Assembly (NCBI GenBank): GCA_013176395.1
Contig: JABMLP010000007.1
Location: 1,488,001-1,552,000, forward strand
Source of the DNA: Venturia oleaginea
Taxonomy: Eukaryota; Ascomycota; Dothideomycetes; Venturiales; Venturiaceae
Reading direction: 5' to 3'
DNA: 64,000 nucleotides
Below are positions 45,801 to 56,397 of the stretch, piece by piece. Below the pieces are notes generated by a model. That model saw only the letters and a list, made by a program, of their open reading frames with translations. It was not told the DNA's origin and searched no databases. Numbering within the stretch: position 1 is the stretch's first letter; each line of letters opens with the position of its first letter. Made by a program: the position numbers and the translations under genes.

Positions 45801-46608
45801 GGCTAGGCGCGGACAGCCCTGGAAATCCTGTCTCTCGAGAACCTCAGTTTTCACGGAACCATTTGAAGAATGGCTTAGGGACACTTGGTATCGGGTTTAG
45901 CTGGTGGTGATGAAGTTATGTGGTGATAAGTAAGTCCGTATCTGTTTCTTTAGAAACAGATGAGAGGCTTGACAAATCGTTTTAAGTATTTCCCAGTAAG
46001 ATCATGAGATTCGACGATGAATTTTAAGCGAGGGTTGTATTGTCTAGCTGCCCTTTCCAGTGTCTTTAAAAAAGTGTGTCAAACTCTAGTCGAAGACAGA
46101 GCCAAACTCTGTGATGATTAAGTTACCAGATCTATCGAAGATCTTGGTTGAAAGATATAGTATAAGAGCGTACCTCAAAGAAAGATATCATTTCGCGGCA
46201 AGCATATCTCTACGCAATTTGAGTAATATAGCGTGCGGAAATTGTGCCCTCTACCCATGGCATATTACTCTGACTTCGGTTTTTCTAAAAGACAACAGGC
46301 CTAGAAATAAACAAGCGAATTCTAAAAGCGATACTCTCAGATGATCAGCACCACCAAACTCAGTTTACATGGTTCCAGATTTGGCACTGACCTGAATTCT
46401 TGCAGAAAACTTTCAATTCTCGTACCAGCCAAAAGTGAAAGATTGCAACTTGCTTATTTCGATGGAAGAAAGAAACTGGATTGATTGTCCGCTCAAGAGT
46501 GCTTGACAAACTCCATCATAAAACCCAGTACCTACATATAATCAGTGTCAGACCTTTGCGTCTTTCAACTCATTTTTCATACTGCGACTTACCTTGACAC
46601 AAATCGAT
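42819..46608. other. 3.8-kb gene-poor region
   Basis: No gene supported. A 135-codon plus frame (43964-44371) lacks motifs and ends in a TGCATTTTGTATT repeat patch (about 44289-44327). Other frames are below 105 codons. The right end contains the promoter of the next small gene. Confidence 0.5.
44289..44327. repeat. Short AT-rich direct repeat patch
   Basis: Three imperfect copies of TTGCATTTTGTATT occur in succession. Confidence 0.65.
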
Positions 46609-47019
46609 ATGGCACCCGGATCTAGCAATACACACAAGAGCGAGAAAGCAGCATCTAAGAATGAGGGCGCCAATTCTTCGAACCAGACAGTTCCCGCGAC
46701 TCAAACACCAAATGCAGCACCGTCATCTGCCGACACGGGTATGTACATCGAGCCCGGTTTCGACCAAGCTTCGTATGGAAATTATCGATTACACTTTGCT
46801 AGGTCAGCAACAGCACCATCCAAAACTTCTCCAGCAGCAAAAATGGATACAAAGAAGACAGTCGCGGTAGAGAACGAAGCCAAAACTGCCCCCGCGCCCG
46901 AGCCTACTTCTGCAGAAGAGAAGAAAGCAGCCGCCTCAAAGCTACCGAAAAAAGATGACGATGACGACGACTGCAGTGGTTTTGGTGATGATCAAGGAGG
47001 ACCTAATTGGGATTGGTAA
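46609..47019 (+). CDS. Small hydrophilic protein with acidic tail
   Basis: An open frame of 136 residues from MAPGSSNTHKS; a Met five codons upstream (46594) is an alternative. It is rich in Ala, Ser, Lys and Pro with no signal peptide or membrane segment. A motif GMYIEPGFDQASYGNY lies near residue 50, and the C-terminus is KKDDDDDDCSGFGDDQGGPN followed by WDW. The motif reappears (LFMAPDFDQDSYGDY) in the decayed reading frame 0.5 kb downstream, so the two are likely relatives. The protein may itself be a truncated copy. Function unknown. Confidence 0.5.
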   Translation: MAPGSSNTHKSEKAASKNEGANSSNQTVPATQTPNAAPSSADTGMYIEPGFDQASYGNYRLHFARSATAPSKTSPAAKMDTKKTVAVENEAKTAPAPEPTSAEEKKAAASKLPKKDDDDDDCSGFGDDQGGPNWDW

Positions 47020-47443
47020 ATCGCTTTATGAGACGTGCTTCTTTCAAAACTGGTTCGTTCCCGATTCTGAAATGGCTATGACCCAGTGATTTTAGAGGGA
47101 AATTGTAGGGGCACATGGATAATATATGACGGTAAACAGGAAGTCGATTACGAATAGGGATAGACTTTGTTGTGCAAATGAGCGACCATGAGTAATATGT
47201 GATGATATTGTTCCAAGCATAATTTCGATTTTAACATTCCAGCGTTTCAAACACAATCTGTGTGGACCATTGGTGATGTTTGTTTCTCGGTCGTTTGATT
47301 GCTCGCACAGCTCAAAGCTGTGGTCAGGTCTAAAGGCAGGTTGATTGTAAATATGTATAGTGAACAAGCCTCGAGGTATACTTCAAGTCAGCGCTTTCAT
47401 CATCCAAAAGACTTCACAAATACCTCCTTTGAACCCAAACAGC

Positions 47444-48538
47444 ATGGCTCCCAAAGTTGGCGACCTAGATCCAGACGAGACACTAGGATCTCAGAATGAG
47501 GGAGGCGGTACGTCAAGACAGACACCGCCCTCCCACCCAGGCCTGTTCATGGCACCCGATTTCGACCAAGACTCGTACGGAGACTACCCGTCAGTATCTC
47601 GCCCTTCCGCGACGGCTTTCTCATACAGTCCCCCAGTGTCTCCTTACCAATTTCAATAGCGCCAACATCTCCTACAGGTCCAGCATCGCATAGGACTCTG
47701 GCAATTTATTACCAGAAAACGAGGATATACCTCTTTCTAGAACATCAGTTGACACAACCTTAGCTGAGAAGGATTAGGTACCTTCTGAAAATTCGTCCGA
47801 GAGTATGGCAGGATCTTTGGTGTCGCTCGATTTGGGTTTCAATATGACTGCTCCTGAGATTACTACCGAGCCTGCTACTGGGGCTGCTACCGAAGCTTCA
47901 GACTCGCTGTTCACCGTTACTGTAAAGTATCCACTATTTGGAAAGCGTATGAAGATGCGCCGAAAACTACCAGCGTCTATTCGGCGCTAGGGCATTTGAG
48001 TTGGAACGAATTCGACAATGCCGCTTTGTCCCAGGCAAAAAAAGAATTGGGACCCAGGCTGAATAACATCGAGGTTGGGAATATCAAGGAACTAGCCGAT
48101 GTCCAGCCTGAATTAGATAGAAGATGGAAAGCTTGAGAACCCCATTCGTCGAAGCGATACCACGCCCAATCCCCGCAGAGGACGAGAGGAGGTGGCAATC
48201 GTACTATCTCATGGAAACGAAGGACAAGAAAACTCCTCTCGGATATCACCTCATTGGCGGAGGCGCCAAAGTAGCTGAGGTGATGGGCCTGACTTGTGAA
48301 TCTCATATGATGAAATCTGGACGGAAATTACACCAAGTCTAGGAACTTGAGTGAAAAAGATAAAGAAATTGCATGTACACTGATGGCGACCGATGGTGAG
48401 CAAACCATATTGATCGTCATAAGTAATTATGTCCAATACGACGGCAACCAGTGGATAGAGGACCATGCAGCACCAGCTACTCTCGCGACCCTATGGGGAG
48501 GGTTCAAACCTGTCAAGGCGGCCGTGAAGAATTCTTAG
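47444..48538 (+). pseudogene. Decayed relative of the upstream small gene, longer C-terminus
   Basis: Starts MAPKVGDLDPDETLGSQNEG with FDQDSYGDY, then continues only by changing frame. Two TAG stops interrupt ISYRSSIA and TLAEKD. After a Thr/Glu/Ala segment, another frame reads ALGHLSWNEFDNAALSQAKK and DVQPELDRRW. A one-base shift follows and gives LRTPFVEAIPRPIPAEDERR and GYHLIGGGAKVAEVM. Further shifts give YDEIWTEITPSL and then SEKDKEIACTLMATDGEQTI up to AAVKNS. Continuous coding character across at least three shifts and several stops indicates a pseudogene of an uncharacterised fungal family. No function can be assigned. Confidence 0.6.
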
Positions 48539-50955
48539 ACTCTCAGCAACTCTGAGTTGTTATATCGACATCTTCGCCAGTTTTGTGGCAGCACTAGCAT
48601 GGACCTGGGATCATTGAGTATGGTGTGGCGCTTCCAAATTCTCAAACCAATGACACGGAGGACAATTCTACTCGCGCACAAGGCCAAAAATTGGAGCGGT
48701 CTTTGCTGGAGTCAGTTCAGAGCTGACGGTGGTGATAGCGAGAATGAAATCCACATGGTATTCAAGCTTGTGGATGTCGATAATGGAAATTGAATGAACA
48801 GTGGACAACGGAAGCGCTCCGGGAGCCAATGCAGTTTCGACTGAGGTTGTCCGATGAGGCGTAGGAGATTTATGTATGCTGTAGGAGGCTGTTAATACTG
48901 ATGCTGACTTGGTAATGAAGTGAAGTGCTTTCCATAACGATGGACTTATATCGAATTCTTTTTCCATCTTCATACTGACCTTGTACGCACCTGTTGAAGA
49001 TGGCTCGATACTTCCACGCCTGGCTTGGCTAGTGCTTCACCATTCACCAACCAGTCTTACGCCATCGAGAGTGATGTATTGAGAGGTGTGATTACAAGGA
49101 CAGAGGACAAGAAGCGGATGTTGTTGTTTTTGAGAGAGCATACAAAGCCCAAAGGGAAGAGGCCATCCCGGATCGTCTTGCTCCGAAACTGTCAATCATA
49201 AGCTGTTACCACAATGCGAACCGCTTGCGATAGCATTCCAACTCCTCTTCTCCCAAACACTATCAGTCCCCTCCAAGATGCACCAGCCCCCCAATTCTCT
49301 CTTTCTCAGAGCGCCTTGAGATGACCCTCCCTGAGATGACCCTCTCCTCGAAATTCCGATCAAAGCAGATGCAGCAAGCAACCTCGATATGAAATCGCAC
49401 CACGAAAACCCTCCATCGAAACCACATCTCGTTATTGTCAACCACCACCAACTGGCAGTAGACGAAGGCAAACGCGACCCAAATCCCCGACTTGATCTAC
49501 AATCAGCCAGTATAGTCAGCGCGGATAAAGTCCGTCACAAATGAGCAAGGAATCGAAGCCGCCGTGCTAAGCGTTATCGCTGTCGAGCTGCGGAAGCACA
49601 AATATCGCGCGTAATACTGGCAGGAGTAGCAGAGACAAAGAATCAGCCAGGCTGGCCAAGATCTAGAATGGAAGAGTCGTAAGGTCTCCGATAATAACCG
49701 TTAAGTTTTGTGATGCAGATCGAGCGGTTGGTTAAGCATTGCCAACCAGCTATGCAAAACGACATCAGGCTGCGGAGACATATGGCGTCTAAAATACATG
49801 AAGAACCACTCTACATGAAAGAAGAAGTGAGAGTCGGTTTTTACTGCCCTTGCGGGATTTAGAGCAGTATTTCGGGGCATATAATCAGTTAGTACGCTAC
49901 GCCTCAAAAATTGCATCAAAGAACAACATAACAACCCTCCTCCTTCCATTTACAAACCACGATAACCTCACAGCCCCCCATTCTCAAGCAAAAACACAAC
50001 CCATCCCTCACCATTCCTTCCACCCCTATGCTACCTATTATTCCACCACAGTAACACCTCACAGCATCATTCGCCCACTATGCACAATAATCAGGTCCAC
50101 AACATCAAATCCTCCCTCCACGAACCACCCTTCCACATACTAATAGTTTCACCACCTCTTCAGTCGTACAAACGATCTACGGACGGATAACACGTCATAT
50201 ATATACACTTCCCGACCTCTCTAGCCTATCGATTTCCCCATCTCCCAGCTGCATAGGTGGGACACGACATCTCTATCCCACCTAGAGAGCGTTCATGCGT
50301 TATTTCTCGTAAACTAGTTAGGATATATCCCAAAATACATACATATATATCCACACCTACCGTGACTTCCATATTATACCTATCCGCACTGTCTATCCTA
50401 CTCCCCATCCCTCCAATCACTACGTACACTATTCCCCCGATACCCCGCCGCTTGAAAATCATTCTAGATTAGAAGGGAAAACGGTGACGCATATTATACA
50501 TATTGAATGGAGATTTCGAGGAGAAATGGTCTCGATTATATAGGTTGGTTGTATTGGATTTGGACTCTTGGGATTGGGTGGGTAGATCTGGGATGGGTTT
50601 TGGGACGGACTGTGGGTTGTATTGGAAGGGGGGGTTTAACAGGGCTTTGGAGAGAGATAGGGTGGGGTGAAGTGGTTTGGATTCTAGGTAGAAGCGGGAC
50701 GGTAACGGGATTGTAGAGTATAGGCTTAGTAGATTTATTAGGATGAATAAATAGTTTTATTCTTATACCTTGTGGTAATATGGATTGGGTCGTGGGGAGT
50801 TTTGGGATAGATCTATTTTTCTTATTTGCTTTTGGTATAGCGTCGCTTTCGTTGGAGTTTTGGGCGGGAGTTTTGGTAAAAGTCTTGAGGATATTACGGG
50901 ACGGTAGCTGGAAAGACGCAGCATACTCGTAGCCAAAGATTGTTTAGATTCAGTT

Positions 50956-51460
50956 CCCAGTTATGGCAGTGGCAAGAGTAGGTGCGCGATATAGCAAGCA
51001 GGGAGAGCGACTGGCAGCAGATAGGCTCCGACTATAAGACGACAGGTCTACAACACAATCGGTGCGACACGATACGGCAGCTGCTAGAGAACCTCATCTA
51101 CTATCGTCTCCGCAAACCGTCCTGCTGCAAGCTGATGTCCAGAGCCTTGAGCCTCTCCCCAAACTGTTGCCTCCCAGTTATGGCATTGGCAAGAGTAGGT
51201 GCGCAACACAGTAAGCAGTAAGGACGTATAGAAGGAGCTTATTGGCGGCAAATCCCCTCCCTACAAGCCAGCAGACGTAGCCTTGAGCCTCTCCCCAGAC
51301 TGTTGCGTCCCAGTTATGGCATTGGCAAGAGTAGGAGCGCGATATAGCAAGTAGGGAGAGCGACTAGCAGCAGATAGGCTCCGACTATAAGACGGCAGGT
51401 CTATAGCACGATCGGCGCCATACAATACGGCAGCTACCAGACAGCCTCGTCCACGGGCAT
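50956..51460. repeat. Three-copy direct repeat of 136-217 bp
   Basis: Each copy begins CCCAGTTATGGCA, followed by TTGGCAAGAGTAGG or a variant, at 50956, 51173 and 51309. Copies 1 and 3 also share GGGAGAGCGACT and AGATAGGCTCCGACTATAAG. Copies 1 and 2 share GAGCCTCTCCCCA near their ends. The copies are mutually diverged and partly deleted. Confidence 0.8.
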
Positions 51461-51936
51461 ACCCGGAGTATCACACCGAAGCAGCGAAATCACGACTACG
51501 ATGGTTACTATTGTCTCCAGCATCACACAACCAAATACACCGCCGCATAGGAATCTGGTGCAAGGCAACTTTCACAAGCAGAAACATACTTAGGGAACCC
51601 ATTGGCCTTGAGGGATAAGGCGAAACAGATAGACAAAGCTGAGCATTAGAGGGAGACTGTAGGTAGAAGGATAGCGAAACACGAGGCATTGCCTCTTGAG
51701 TCTACATAGCACAGATATACTAGCAGAATAACCAGTATCTACAAGAGCCAGCGGGCATTTGGAGATACTGGTTAAGGGAAAAGAGGGAGGACGGTGGGGA
51801 CAGCTGGTCTTGTTTCAGTGAACGGGGCGAAGTGGGGCGCGGTGGATTATATAATCTATCACGTGTCGGCTGTCTGATGAAGTCCTCCTAACCGGACATA
51901 GCTGCCTGATTAAGCGGCTGCAACCGAGTAGGATAA

Positions 51937-51957
51937 AATCAATCAATCAATCAATCA
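51937..51957. repeat. (AATC)5 microsatellite
   Basis: Five tandem AATC units, seen directly. Confidence 0.9.
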
Positions 51958-52165
51958 TGTAGATGCTACGGTGTACTTAACCTACTTAGTCAATACAGTC
52001 AAGTCACAGGGTGACACTCGTTCTGTTCATCGGCTCCTATCGTTAAGTTCGTGTTAAATCTACTTCCGAATAACTCTGTTTTGCTCGTTCAGCGCAACAT
52101 ATTAAAGTATTTATAGATACTTTAGTAAATTGTTTTACCCTGGTCTCTTGGTATCGAGTCTCCAT

Positions 52166-52507
52166 TGTTACGCAGAGGCTATGGCTCAGAGTAATCTAGC
52201 TGGATTTGGCTAATCCGTACAGTAGGGTTCAAGTGGTCCGGGGCGACAATATCGTATCAAACAAGTGAAGCGAAGCTTGCAAGATATAAGAGTCATGAAT
52301 TGTGCTGAGTAACTAAAAGCAATAGCGAAGTAACTAGAGAGTGAAGATACGAGACACTGAGGGAGTAGAGTCTCGTCTTATATATAGAGTTCCATCTCCT
52401 AAGAAATCCTGCGCTCGTGGCGCTCGCAACGCTCACAATCGAGCGTGTCGAGCGCTCGCTTTGCCAAGGCTCGAGCGTTCACATGATCCTCCCGATCCCG
52501 TGTAACA
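52166..52507 (-). mobile_element. Retrotransposon LTR, 342 bp, probably Copia-type
   Basis: The segment starts TGTTAC and ends GTAACA, the short inverted termini of an LTR. Read on minus it contains TATATATAAGACG, a suitable TATA box, about 130 bp from its start. One base after its minus-strand end stands TGGAGACTCGATACCA, which could be a primer-binding site. Flanking 5-mers (TCCAT, AACTT) do not match, so it is not a clean solo LTR. It more likely belongs to a partial element extending left. Confidence 0.55.
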
Positions 52508-52565
52508 AACTTACTAATCATAAAGGAAACGCGCCATACATGTCACTAAACGTTCCACGTGACAG

Positions 52566-53510
52566 TGTCACGGTACGACCGCGGACAAGTCCTTCCCGCC
52601 GTTGGGGTGGCCCCACGGCACGTGATCAAGGCAGAACCGGAGTTCTGCCGAGGAAAGGTTTTAAAGCCTACGTGGCGTCAACCAATTCGTTGCCCTTTGA
52701 GCTACGTCCTGTCTATAGACCTGCCAGTGGGTTTGCCTGCCAGTTCGTATATAGCCTGTTGAATGATACCTGTTCCTGCTGCTGCTCTGTTACAGATCAC
52801 CTCAAGACCGAAGAGCAGGGACAGCGGGACTTGCAGAGGATGGTTGGATAACAAGAAGTTTTTGTTAGGACTGATGTGGAGGGGAATCCTTTGGGCGCAC
52901 AAGAGGGGACTGGTGCAACCAGGTCAGTCCTAAGAGAGAATAGTACGTGCAGGGGTCACGTGATATTCCCACAGTTCCCACAGCACTTGGCATTGCCCAC
53001 AGTGTGGGAAGAGCCAAGAGGTGTGGGAATGCACCTTGGCACCCAGAACTAGAAGGGCATATATGGAGGACGTTGGACAGACTTTCCTTCTCTCGGTGTG
53101 GTTATCTCATGTTATGTTTCTCACATAGGAGCTTCTTCAACCTACTGCAGTAACGACCTTTTACTTAAATACAATCAAGCACAAGTCATATGCACACGAA
53201 GCAAGCCCACCCCCAACCTTCATACTAATCGACAAGCGTTCAGGATTGATCTGAGGATCTAATCGGTTATACGACAATTGAATTGGGAGATACATCGGAC
53301 GGCTAGGATCTAGTGAGCCTCCAAAGAACCTGAGCAAGGGAAGGTACTTAGGGTAAGTACTTCCAGACTGATATTGCCCTTACCCCAAACCCGCGGACCA
53401 GAACAAGAGAACACGGGTGTCAAGAAGGTCTTGAAATAATCAACTGTGTTGAGAAACGAGTTCCCCGTAACATGCTCCTTCCTCCTGATACCCGAACCCG
53501 CCCCGTGACA
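52566..53510. mobile_element. Solo LTR, 945 bp, with 5-bp target duplication
   Basis: It begins TGTCACGG and ends CCCCGTGACA, matching inverted LTR termini. GACAG flanks both ends exactly (52561-52565 and 53511-53515), the expected 5-bp duplication. The interior has no gag/pol, so it is a solo LTR left by recombination. Imperfect inverted repeats of TTCCCACA/TGTGGGAA occur near 52960-53030. Length and termini suggest a Gypsy-type LTR, but this is inference. Confidence 0.8.
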
Positions 53511-53540
53511 GACAGTATCCGTAACATATTCATACTACTA

Positions 53541-53570
53541 TAGTAGTTTATAGATTTAGATAAACTACTA
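53541..53570. repeat. Perfect 11-bp stem hairpin
   Basis: TAGTAGTTTAT is followed after 8 bases by ATAAACTACTA. It lies just outside the right target duplication of the solo LTR. Confidence 0.8.
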
Positions 53571-53819
53571 GATACAAGAAGTTTATCCAAAAAGCTTTTT
53601 CTTATCTAATATAGTACACACAACATACAAGAGCTAGATACCAAATTTACCTCCAACAAAAGTAAAGAGTCCCCATTAACTTTAAGAAGAGTAAGTAGAA
53701 AAATCGAGTCAAGCATAGCCAAAACGTATTACTAATTCGTACCCAAGTCAAGTTAAAAGCTACCTCCCTACAGAATAAAGAATTCTCCCCGCACGAACCC
53801 AGCCAATCTAGTAGACCCG

Positions 53820-53935
53820 CTACCACCTATCCCCATTCATCGGGATCGGGATCGGGATTGGATAATCGAACCCTAGACCCTCAAGTGCGAACCATGGGAC
53901 TTTACTAGTAAGCAAGAATGTATCCAGGCTGATAT
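53820..53935 (-). mobile_element. Possible tRNA-derived SINE head
   Basis: On minus, TAGTAAAGTCCCATGG resembles a polymerase III A box. About 30 bases later GGGTTCGATTATCC resembles a B box, followed by GATCCC repeats. No cloverleaf can be folded, so a tRNA gene is excluded. A SINE or tRNA relic is possible. Confidence 0.3.
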
Positions 53936-54009
53936 TCTTATTGGTTGGTTTCCCTACCCTCAGCCTCGAGGGGAACCCGGAATCAGGGAAGAATGGTAGG
54001 GTTGAAACT

Positions 54010-54112
54010 GTTTGAAAACGGCTTTGGTCTAGAATTGGGACGGTTTGATAATACCTCTTTAGTCTGGGATGGAGATTTGTTTGATACCACGTCTTTGGTC
54101 TGGAATTGAGTT
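54010..54112. repeat. Degenerate ~35-bp tandem repeat
   Basis: Three imperfect units share TTTGGTCTAGAATTG, TTTAGTCTGGGATGG and TTTGGTCTGGAATTG, each preceded by a TTTGA-containing segment. Confidence 0.6.
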
Positions 54113-56397
54113 ACATGGGATTTAGTGCTGTGTGGATTGCGTTTTGGAACTTTGGGAGGGTAGAAATAGTATGTAAGAATTTTTATTGAAGGAGCCTAAA
54201 TATAGTCCTCGGGGATGTTTTGCGGAGGAAGTCTTTGTATTGCCGTTGTTGAGTAGGATAGATTGGGAAATTTGGCCGGCTGGTGATTTTGGCGCTCTAA
54301 GAAATTGATGAAGTTGTTCTCTCGCATCCCTGGGATGTGCATTCTCTCGACGCGGCAACACATCCTGCCGGGCTGAGCAATGGAGCTGGTGCTTTCGCGC
54401 TTGGGAAAATTGTAGACATGTGAGTGTTATTCTGGGAAATTTGAGCGGTGTACTGGTATCAATAAATTTGAAGCAATTCTTTTTTTCAGGTTGCCATGGG
54501 GTCATTAATCACACCATGTAGCCCGATGTCTTCTGGTAATTCCAAATCCTTCGCCGAGTTTGGACTCATTGAGTGGGGTGACGCAAACGGTAGGTTTCAA
54601 ATATGTAAGCCGCGAGTAGAATGAGGGTATTGGTTGGCCACTTTGTAGTACAGCGGGCTTCCAATTTCGTCATGGTGAGCAGCAGGATGGGAACTTCAAA
54701 GCTTTCCTACATCGGCCGTAAAAAAGAGCGGCCCCTTGAGCGAAGACTGCAGAAGCTTGAAAGAAGTCGGAGCTTGCAGACGAACTGGACGTTTGTTTGG
54801 TGCGACATGAGGACAGTTGTGCCGTTGTTTTGATGGCTGCTCGTCGGCGGGCAAAGGCTGAGCTTGGCCAGTCGCCTAGGAGATAGATCCGAGGTGTGCC
54901 TGGCTAATATTGGCTTGTTATGTAGTAAAGTTCCTGTGGCATGTGCGCTGAAGAAAATGTGTGGGCGAGTGTTCGAGGTTGCGGGTGAGGCCTCGCGATG
55001 GTGGAGTAGAGGTCGGGACCCTGCTCCATCGCCACTTTGGTGTGAGATCTGATGGCAGCATAACCGATCGATCTGAGGGAACCTGCCAAATTCCAACGTC
55101 AATCGAACACGCAGCCCATATAAACTAGCTTTGTCGGAGAAGATTCCTGGGTGTTGTGCCGAATAGCTGCCGCTCCTCGCCATCCTCTACGTAGTCTCCA
55201 CGGGCCATGGTCATTTTCCTGCGCTTCGGTCATTCGGTCGACCACACTCGCAGAGTTGCAGTCAGCCGGAGTGGAATTCTGCCGTCCTATCTCCAGGACG
55301 TCGGAGAGCGATTATTAATAACGTTTCTGGTTAATTCCCGTCGCCACAGGGCCATGCCTGAGATGGACAGCATGGCTGAGTAGTGTGGGCTACACATGTC
55401 GTGCTGTCTCGCCTTCTGCCGTGTGCTGGGCCTTCCAGTTCCAGCACGTTGATCCTTTGCAGCCCGCCCTCGTTTATCTCATCGTATGCAGCGTATGCCA
55501 TCTATGGATTCCGATGCTAGCGCCTCTTCTTTAAAGCCAGCTTTCCCATGTTCAGTTAGACATGGATTCGGCCCTTTCCCCCTCCCTCCTAGTCCAGTAG
55601 CCGACGCCAGAGAAGGTGGCGAGCAGTGACAACCGCTGAGCTTAGCAGCCCGCTTTTCCCCATGGCAGTTCAGGACATTTGCATGTTTCGCTCCGTTGTC
55701 TTGCTCAGATAAGGTCGAGCCCCCAGCCCAAAGTTTTGACAAGTTTTTACTTCCATCCTTTTCCACCTCATACAGCTCACAGTCAACAGTCATTGGTGCT
55801 AGCCAGACTTAGTTTGACGATTCCAACTACTAGAAACCAGCTTTACTCTCGGCAGCCCCTCAGCAACCGTACACTCTAGTCATACCCTCATACCAAAGTT
55901 CAGACAACCGTTCTACCAAAACCAGAGCCTTCGCGAGCACACGATAAAGAGGTACGTGCCGCTGACTTGCATTTCACACCTCGATCTTTAGCACCCCTCC
56001 ACATCGCCCTCGCCCTCGCCATCGCGAACGCCTCTTCTTTTGTCTGTCTGAATAAAATTCATCGAGTCTTCTCTTTCGATGCACCTGTTTACTTGTTCGT
56101 CCGATGCGCGTCCTGAACCGGCACCTAACGCATGAGGCACAGATCCGGCGCGAAGAACAAGAGTCCCGCCGAACCCGCCTTTAGGTCCAAAGCTTTCCCC
56201 CCAAACCTCCCAACCTCAACTTGTTTGGGCCATTGTTGTTTTCGATTCCATCAAGCTTCCTTCTTCATCAAAATATTGTCGCGCGAGTTGCTAGACTCGC
56301 CACAATATAGAAACACTCGACTCAACCCGTCTATTAACCCCATCGCCAAGTGTAAGATCCCGGTGGCAAACCACAGGAATCCACCATCACTTTGTCA

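Larger units (their letters stand above)
48539..52165. other. 3.6-kb gene-poor, repeat-containing region
   Basis: No supported gene. It contains a marked strand-composition switch near 50.48 kb, a three-copy direct repeat (50956-51460) and an AATC microsatellite. On minus, 51470-51790 has frames that could be retrotransposon debris, including LALVDTGYSASIS, reminiscent of an aspartic protease site but not secure. Confidence 0.45.
53516..56397. other. Gene-poor region and long leader of the next gene
   Basis: No gene supported. Minus frames at 54122-54505 and 54707-55183 show no motif. The last kilobase (about 55400-56397) contains several short upstream ATGs and pyrimidine-rich DNA, which would suit a long promoter/leader for the gene starting at 56398. 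Confidence 0.45.

Noticed and set aside
50956..51460. CRISPR-like direct repeats
   Set aside because: Only three long diverged units with no regular spacers, in a eukaryotic context.
51470..51790. Retrotransposon aspartic protease remnant on minus
   Set aside because: Only a short LALVDTGYS-like match without neighbouring pol motifs; not enough to annotate.
52166..52507. Solo LTR with target duplication
   Set aside because: Termini fit an LTR, but the flanking 5-mers differ, so it is listed as an LTR of a probably partial element.
54122..55183. Two minus-strand frames of 127 and 158 codons
   Set aside because: No motifs; lie in AT/GC-skewed intergenic DNA next to degenerate repeats.
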